Shown here piece by piece: positions 59,005-64,000 of a stretch of DNA of 64,000 bases. The position numbers and the translations under genes were made by a program. The first letter of the stretch is position 1. Each line of letters starts with the position of its first letter. The notes below the pieces were generated by a model. That model saw nothing but the letters and a program-made list of their open reading frames with translations. It searched no databases and had not been told where the DNA came from. The stretch comes from Areca catechu. Its lineage: Eukaryota; Streptophyta; Magnoliopsida; Arecales; Arecaceae. The DNA is taken from the NCBI GenBank assembly GCA_021397845.1, contig CM038052.1, forward strand, positions 149,446,854 to 149,510,853, read 5' to 3'.

Positions 59005-60714
59005 TTATAGATGTGCCACGGCACGACAAAATAGTATCACAATATCAAAATATAACAAACATAGAGTCCTAAAAACATCAAGATAAAAGCCTAAGAAACA
59101 TAAAAAAGATGGGCTAGGATCATCACTACTAGGTTCTTCTTCATCAGAGGAGGAACCAACTTCTAAGATTCCTGGACTAGGCTTAAACTTTGGGAACCTA
59201 GGTCTAAGATCCCTAATTCTAGTCCTAGTAGGAGTGGTAGTCCTAGACACTTTAGTTTTGGCTTTGGCTTTTACTTTGGACTCTGAAGATATGATAATGG
59301 GAGTAGGTCTAACAGTCGCAGGATCAAAGTATAATGCCAAGGTGCTGGTGGTAGAAAGTATCTGTGTAGCTGGAGTCTGTCCAACCTCAGATCCTGTAGC
59401 CTCAATACCAGCCTCGGGGCTCAGCATCAGCAGGTGTGGCATGTGAAGGTACGTCACTGGAATGTGCCACCTATCCCTGCTCTCGATCAGTGCCAGTGCC
59501 AATGCCAGGTGCTGCCATGGAAGTCGATGGTACATGCTGGCTGGCTGCAGTAAGCTATCTCAGTATGGTCATAATATCATGAAATCCCTGCTGCATCTCA
59601 AACTATAGTAGAGTAATCCTGCTATCAATGTCAGATCTGAGACAAGATATCTCCTCCAAAACTCTCTGAAGTCTGTCATTTGCATCAGGTCCAACAGCAG
59701 TGGATCTCCTGGGTTGTGAACAAGGAGTGGTAGGAGCTAGCTTTGACGGTCCAGCCTCATTAGCATATGTATCAGCCTCCTCACTAAGTCCCTGTGCTGC
59801 CTGAGTATTGTCCTCTGAATCATCCGAGTGTGCTATCGGAACACCTGAAGTCTTCCGAATCCAATGGCCATCTACTTTAATAAATACCATTCTAGTAAGG
59901 AATTTCAGAGTATACCTGTCAGTATGTAGCAGTAGTCGACTATCCTCACCTGTCAGATCTACCAGGGCATCCTAAAATAGAAGTGTAAAGACCATCCCAT
60001 ACGATAGACAAGCCCGTGCCCTACGAGCTGCCTCCCTCATCTATGAAAGCATGATAAACAGTAAGTTGAGGGCCTCCCCCTTAATCAGACATCTCATAAA
60101 AACAAGGTCACGCTCGCTGACCCAATCAAAACGCCCTGTTCAGGGCAAGAAAATCCTACTGATAATGTTATGCAACAGCCTCATTTCCAATGAAAGCTAA
60201 TTTTCACTAACTTGCACAACACCCTTCATATTTGATCATTCTAGTATAAGTCTAAGGGTCTTCTGCTTCTCTTTTAAAACCAAATAGCATTCACCTTCTT
60301 TTGGAATATTCAGGATACTTGAAAGTTTCTTCTCACTAACCTCAATGTGTTTTCCTTTTACAGTTCCTTCGATATGAAATGCACCTAGTGACATATTCTC
60401 AAAAAATTATCGGACTAAATTAGGATATGTAGGTACATTCATCAGACAGAAATTCTTCCAGCCTTGTCTTTCTAACCAATCCCCAATATGTAACTATTCT
60501 TGCTCCAAGAAACTAAAATCAATGCACCTACCAGGAGTTACTTGATGATTTCCCATAAGAATCACCTGCCTAGGTGCCGAGGCTCTTGTTCTTGCTCAAT
60601 GTGCTGCTCTTCTTCTGGATTGGAGGTGTCCAAGTGCCTTTTGGTTCTTCTTTCTTCCACGATGGTCTGAACCACCCGCCGGGGTTTCTTAGCTACGGCT
60701 TTACGGGGTGCCAT
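59005..60714 (-). pseudogene. Sirevirus D env-like gene (PF20167-like domain)
   Basis: ATG at 60714 follows a leader ending CCCTAGCTAG and gives MAPRKAVAKKPRRVVQTIVE, a basic N-terminus like that of copy B. The domain region (60540-59980) is recognisable but full of stops. 59890-59603 (VFIKVDGHWIRKTSGV, ERL/EEISCLRSDID) and 59535-59005 stay open. The latter has a Lys-rich, nuclear-signal-like patch and an acidic Ser tail (SSSDEEEPSSDDPS). Unlike A and B, the frame then runs on through a hydrophobic stretch to 59005, probably because the original stop was lost. Confidence 0.65.
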
Positions 60715-60842
60715 CTAGCTAGGGTTAAGAGATTGGAGGGATTTGAGAGTGTTTTAGGATGTTTTTCTAGGATGGAATGAGGAGTTGGCTAAGTGGAATA
60801 GAGCAAAACCTAAAAACATAGTGAAAACAAATCACTGAAACC

Positions 60843-60910
60843 CTATTTAAAAATGTTCGGCTCGACCTTCGAGTCGGCTCTCTGAACACCCTGATGACTC
60901 GAGTCGGCTC
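60843..60910 (-). promoter_or_regulatory. Possible internal promoter of the env-like gene
   Basis: Minus-strand order: GAGCCGACTC (60901-60910), GAGCCGACTCGAAGGTCGAG (60861-60880), then TTTTTAAATAGGG (60842-60853), about 130 bases before the ATG. The palindromes match those of the LTR U3. Promoter function is inferred. Confidence 0.4.
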
Positions 60911-61061
60911 AAGCCAAAAGCATTCTAAAAGTTGAAAAAGGTCAAAATCAGTTTCTATAGGTTTCTAGACATTAAAATAGGTTATCCTATGCTCTAGAGA
61001 GAAATTTGAAATACCTAGATAATTTTTCCTTATTTTTCAAAAATTAGGTTAAAAAAAATTT

Positions 61062-61848
61062 TCAGAATGGGTCACATAGCCTTAATTCCCCTCTAATTTT
61101 CTCAAATTTATCTAGACTAAGTGGTTTAGTAAAAATGTCAGCAAGTTGATCTTCAGTAGGTATAAATTCTAGTTCAACAAAATTATTCAAAACATGATCA
61201 CAAATAAAATGATGTCTAATTTCAATGTGCTTAGTTCGTGAGTGCTGAATTAGATTTTTGGATAAATTAATAGCACTAGTATTGTTACATTTGATAGGAA
61301 TTTTAGATTGGACAACACCATAATCTTCTAGTCTGTTGCTTGATCCACAACACTTGAGCATAATAGCTCCTAGTAGCTACATATTCCGCCTCAGCAGTAG
61401 ATAGTGCTACAGAGTTCTATTTGCGACAGTGCCATGAAATCAAGTTAACACCTAGAAATTGACAGGTGCCACTTATGCTTTTTCTATCAATTTTACAGCC
61501 TCCATAATCAGCATCAGAATAACTAATTAATTTCAAAGATGTATGCTTAGAATACCATAAACCTACATTGCATGTGCCTTTTAGATATTTAATGATTCTC
61601 TTAACAGCTATGATGTGTGACTCTTTTGGATTAGATTGAAAACATGCACACATACAAACACTAAATAATATATCAGGTCTACTAGCTGTCAAATAAAGTA
61701 ATGAACTGATCATAACTCAGTACAGCTTTTGATCAACATTTATGTCATTCTCATCTTTATCAAGTCTACATGCAGGACTCATGGGTGTTCAATTTTCTTT
61801 GCTTGATTCCATGCCAAACTTTTTGATAATCTCTCTAATGTATTTGGC
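61062..61848 (-). pseudogene. Sirevirus D RNase H and pol C-terminus
   Basis: 61713-61417 has LLYLTASRPDILFSVCMCAC, LKGTCNVGLWYSK and DADYGGCKIDRKSISGTC. After a stop and a frameshift it continues VALSTAEAEYVAA-like, then 61361-61062 with CNNTSAINLSKNLIQHSRTK, HIEIRHHFICDHV, DQLADIFTKPLSLDKF, ending RLCDPF. This is a complete but broken copia RNase H. Confidence 0.85.
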
Positions 61849-62763
61849 CTAGTTGATCAGGATACCTTCTTTAGTTTGTTTGATTTGAAGTCCAAGAAAG
61901 TAACTCAGCTCACCCATCAAGCTCATTTTGAATTCTCCTGGCATTAGCTTAGCAAAATCCTGACACAAAGATTCATCAATAGATCCAAAAATAATATCAT
62001 CAACATAGATTTGAACAACTAAAATATCATCATTTTTTCTTTGAATAAATAGTGTAGTATCAACACTACCTCTTACAAAATCATTTGCAATTAAAAACTT
62101 GCTTAGTCTGTCATACCAGGCTCTAGGTGCCTGTTTTAGACCATACAAAGCTTTATTTAATTTGAAAACATGATTTGGAAAAGTGTGATCAATAAAACCC
62201 GGTGGTTGCTCAACAAAAATTTCTTCGGATAAAAAACTATTCAAAAATGCACTCTTTACGTCTATTTGAAATAATTTAAAGTTCATAAAGCATGCATAAG
62301 CTAATAGTAATCTAATGGATTCTAATCTAGCAACTGGTGCATAAGTCTCATCAAAATCTGTTCCCTCTTCTTGATTATATCCTTGTGCTACCAGTCTAGT
62401 CTTATTTCTGATTACATTTCCATCTTCATTTAGTTTATTTATACAAACCCACCTAGTACCTATAACAGGATAGTCATTAGGTCTTTCTACTAGGGTCCAA
62501 ACATTATTTCTCCTAAATTGGTTTAATTCATCATGCATTACTAACATCCAATTAGGATCAGTTTCAGCTTCTTCTATAGTGTGTGGTTCTACATGAAAAA
62601 CAAAAGTAATTAAATCATGCGTATCTCTATGTGCAGATCTAGTTTTAACACCTTGAGATGGGTCTCCTATAATTAATTCTTTAGGGTGTGATTGTACATA
62701 CCTCTATTCCTTGGATATATCATCATGATTTTTGCTTACCTCTTCTTCATGTGGTTCACTTGA
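61849..62763 (-). pseudogene. Sirevirus D reverse transcriptase
   Basis: 232 codons open in 62547-61849: VWTLVERPNDYPVIGTRWV, ARLESIRLLLAYACF, FQIDVKSAFLNSFLSEEIFV, LNKALYGLKQAPRAWYDRL, active site QIYVDDIIFGS, ELSYFLGLQIKQ. A TAG at 61849-61851 follows ILIN, where the family has Gln. The upstream part (62763-62548) continues the frame through stops. All RT motifs appear intact in the open part. Confidence 0.9.
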
Positions 62764-64000
62764 TTATTTGTCATTGAGTGTCAAATCTTTCAGTCCATGT
62801 TCTAGTGTACCTGCATCATCATTAGCAAAATCTTCTTTTCTAGAAGATGTAATATCAGATTCATTGAAAACAACATAAATAGATTCTTCAACAGTCAAAG
62901 TTCTTTTATTGAAAACATGATAGGCTTTACTATTTAAAGAATATCTAAGAAAAATAGCCTCATCGGATTTTGCATCGAATTTACCAAGATTATCTTTTCT
63001 ATTGTTAAGAACAAAACATTTGCATCCGAAAATATGAAAATACTTAATATTAGGTTTTCTATTGTTCCAAAGTTCATAGGGGTTTTCTCTGATAATAGAT
63101 CTAATCAAAACTCTGTTCAAAATATAGCATACGGTATTAACATCTTCTGCCCAAAAATATTTTAGAAGACTTCCTTCACAAAGCATTGTTCTAGACATTT
63201 CTTCCAAAGTACGATTCTTTCTTTCTACAACACTATTTTGCTATGGTGTTCTAGGTGCAGAAAAATTATGATTAATACCGTGCTTTGTGCAAAAGTGATC
63301 AAAATGTTAATTTTCAAATTCAGTACTATGATCACTATGAATTGAAATAACAGATAAATTTTTTAAATTTGTAACTCTTTTATAAAACTTTTTGAATACA
63401 TTGAAAGTTTCATCTTTATGTGCGATAAACAAAATCCATGTGTATCTTGAAAAGTCATCTACAATCACGAGACCATATTTCATACCACCTAGGTTGGTAG
63501 TCCTAGTAGGTCCAAATAAGTCAATGTGAAGTAGCTCTAAGGGTCTAGTAGTAGAAATAATGTTTTCAGATTTAAAGCTCCCCCTCACTTGTTTTCCTAA
63601 CTGACAAGCATCGCATACATAATCAAAATTAACTTTAAATTTTGGCAAATCTTTGACTAAATCCTTTGAAATAAGTTTAGCTATAGTATCTATACTAGCA
63701 TGACCAAGTCACCTATGCCATAGTAAACTTGATTCCTTGCCCTTATCATTCACTGCTACAAGACTTGTATTGCTTGACATAGCTAGATCATTAAGATCTA
63801 CTACATAAATGTTATCAAATCTGTGTCCAATGAATTTAGTACTAGAGTCAAGTGGATCAACTACTATACACATTGACGACTTGAAGAAAACATTAAAACC
63901 AATGTCACATAGCTGACTAATACTCAAAAGATTATGCTTTAGTTTTTCTACAAGTAACACATTTTCAATACATATAGGAGTAATTTTGATTTTACCAATA
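62764..64000 (-). pseudogene. Sirevirus D GAG-pre-integrase and integrase (partial)
   Basis: 63960-63709: KLKHNLLSISQLCDIGFNV to SLLWHR, then a TGA where the family has Arg. 63648-63307: zinc module CDACQLGKQ, first catalytic Asp in LLHIDLFGPTRT, second in SIHSDHSTEFEN. 63207-62764 holds the C-terminal part (MLCEGSLLKYFWAEDVNTVC, FGCKCFVLNNRKDNLGKFD). Stops break it near 63306 and 63240. It continues upstream beyond 64000 into protease and gag. Confidence 0.85.

Overview
This is a stretch of nuclear plant DNA made almost entirely of long terminal repeat (LTR) retrotransposons inserted into one another. Both superfamilies (Ty1/copia and Ty3/gypsy) are present with plant-specific lineages: Sirevirus, Tork/Angela-type copia, Athila, Tat and chromovirus. 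The very long LTRs, nested layout and decayed reading frames fit gene-poor, probably methylated heterochromatin of a large plant genome. A monocot such as a palm is my guess from general family resemblance, not something the window proves. I see no host gene, tRNA, rRNA or CRISPR array. Most elements lie on the minus strand, so their 5' ends are at higher coordinates.

Left part (1-17202). A plus-strand LTR-like block (1-2270) abuts a Tat integrase fragment (minus, 2271-2570). Sirevirus A (3' LTR 2571-4208, 3' UTR, env-like gene 5011-6773) cuts that integrase. Sirevirus B (3' LTR 6774-8425, 3' UTR, env-like gene 9243-10854, RNase H from 11186) is inserted inside the env-like gene of A. Near 11857 the pol of B is fused to the gag/protease part of a Tork/Angela-type copia whose leader, primer binding site and 5' LTR run to 17202.

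Middle part (17203-46440). Chromovirus E1 (5' LTR 29389-30878) is split three ways: chromovirus E2 (20645-27925, perfect CAATC duplication) sits in its gag; a solo LTR (17407-19534, perfect GTGGG duplication) sits in its protease; the Tork/Angela LTR ends in the protease C-terminus. A nearly full Athila element (about 32039-42464) follows, with both LTRs, gag, protease, RT/RNase H and integrase, all carrying stops and frameshifts. The stretch 42465-46440 is mostly unassigned, with one decayed coiled-coil ORF on the plus strand.

Right part (46495-64000). A Tat element (minus, integrase 51900-53289) has a degenerate tandem array in its 3' region. The array is split by a plus-strand gypsy element (47502-51658) whose right end is an inverted piece of its own LTR. 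Sirevirus C (3' LTR 53290-54744) cuts the Tat integrase; a plus-strand copia (55375-56816) cuts C; Sirevirus D (56817 to beyond the window, with env-like gene and most of pol) cuts that copia.

The strongest unexplained signals are non-coding. (1) A stem-loop with conserved flanks and unrelated stem sequence lies downstream of the primer binding site in both a copia and an Athila element. (2) A leader module is shared by chromovirus and Athila/Tat-type elements. (3) Sirevirus 3' UTRs carry repeated copies of the 3' end of initiator tRNA-Met. (4) A hairpin spans the Sirevirus polypurine tract/U3 junction. (5) LTR-type palindromes sit just upstream of the Sirevirus env-like gene. (6) One gypsy insertion has inverted LTR ends.
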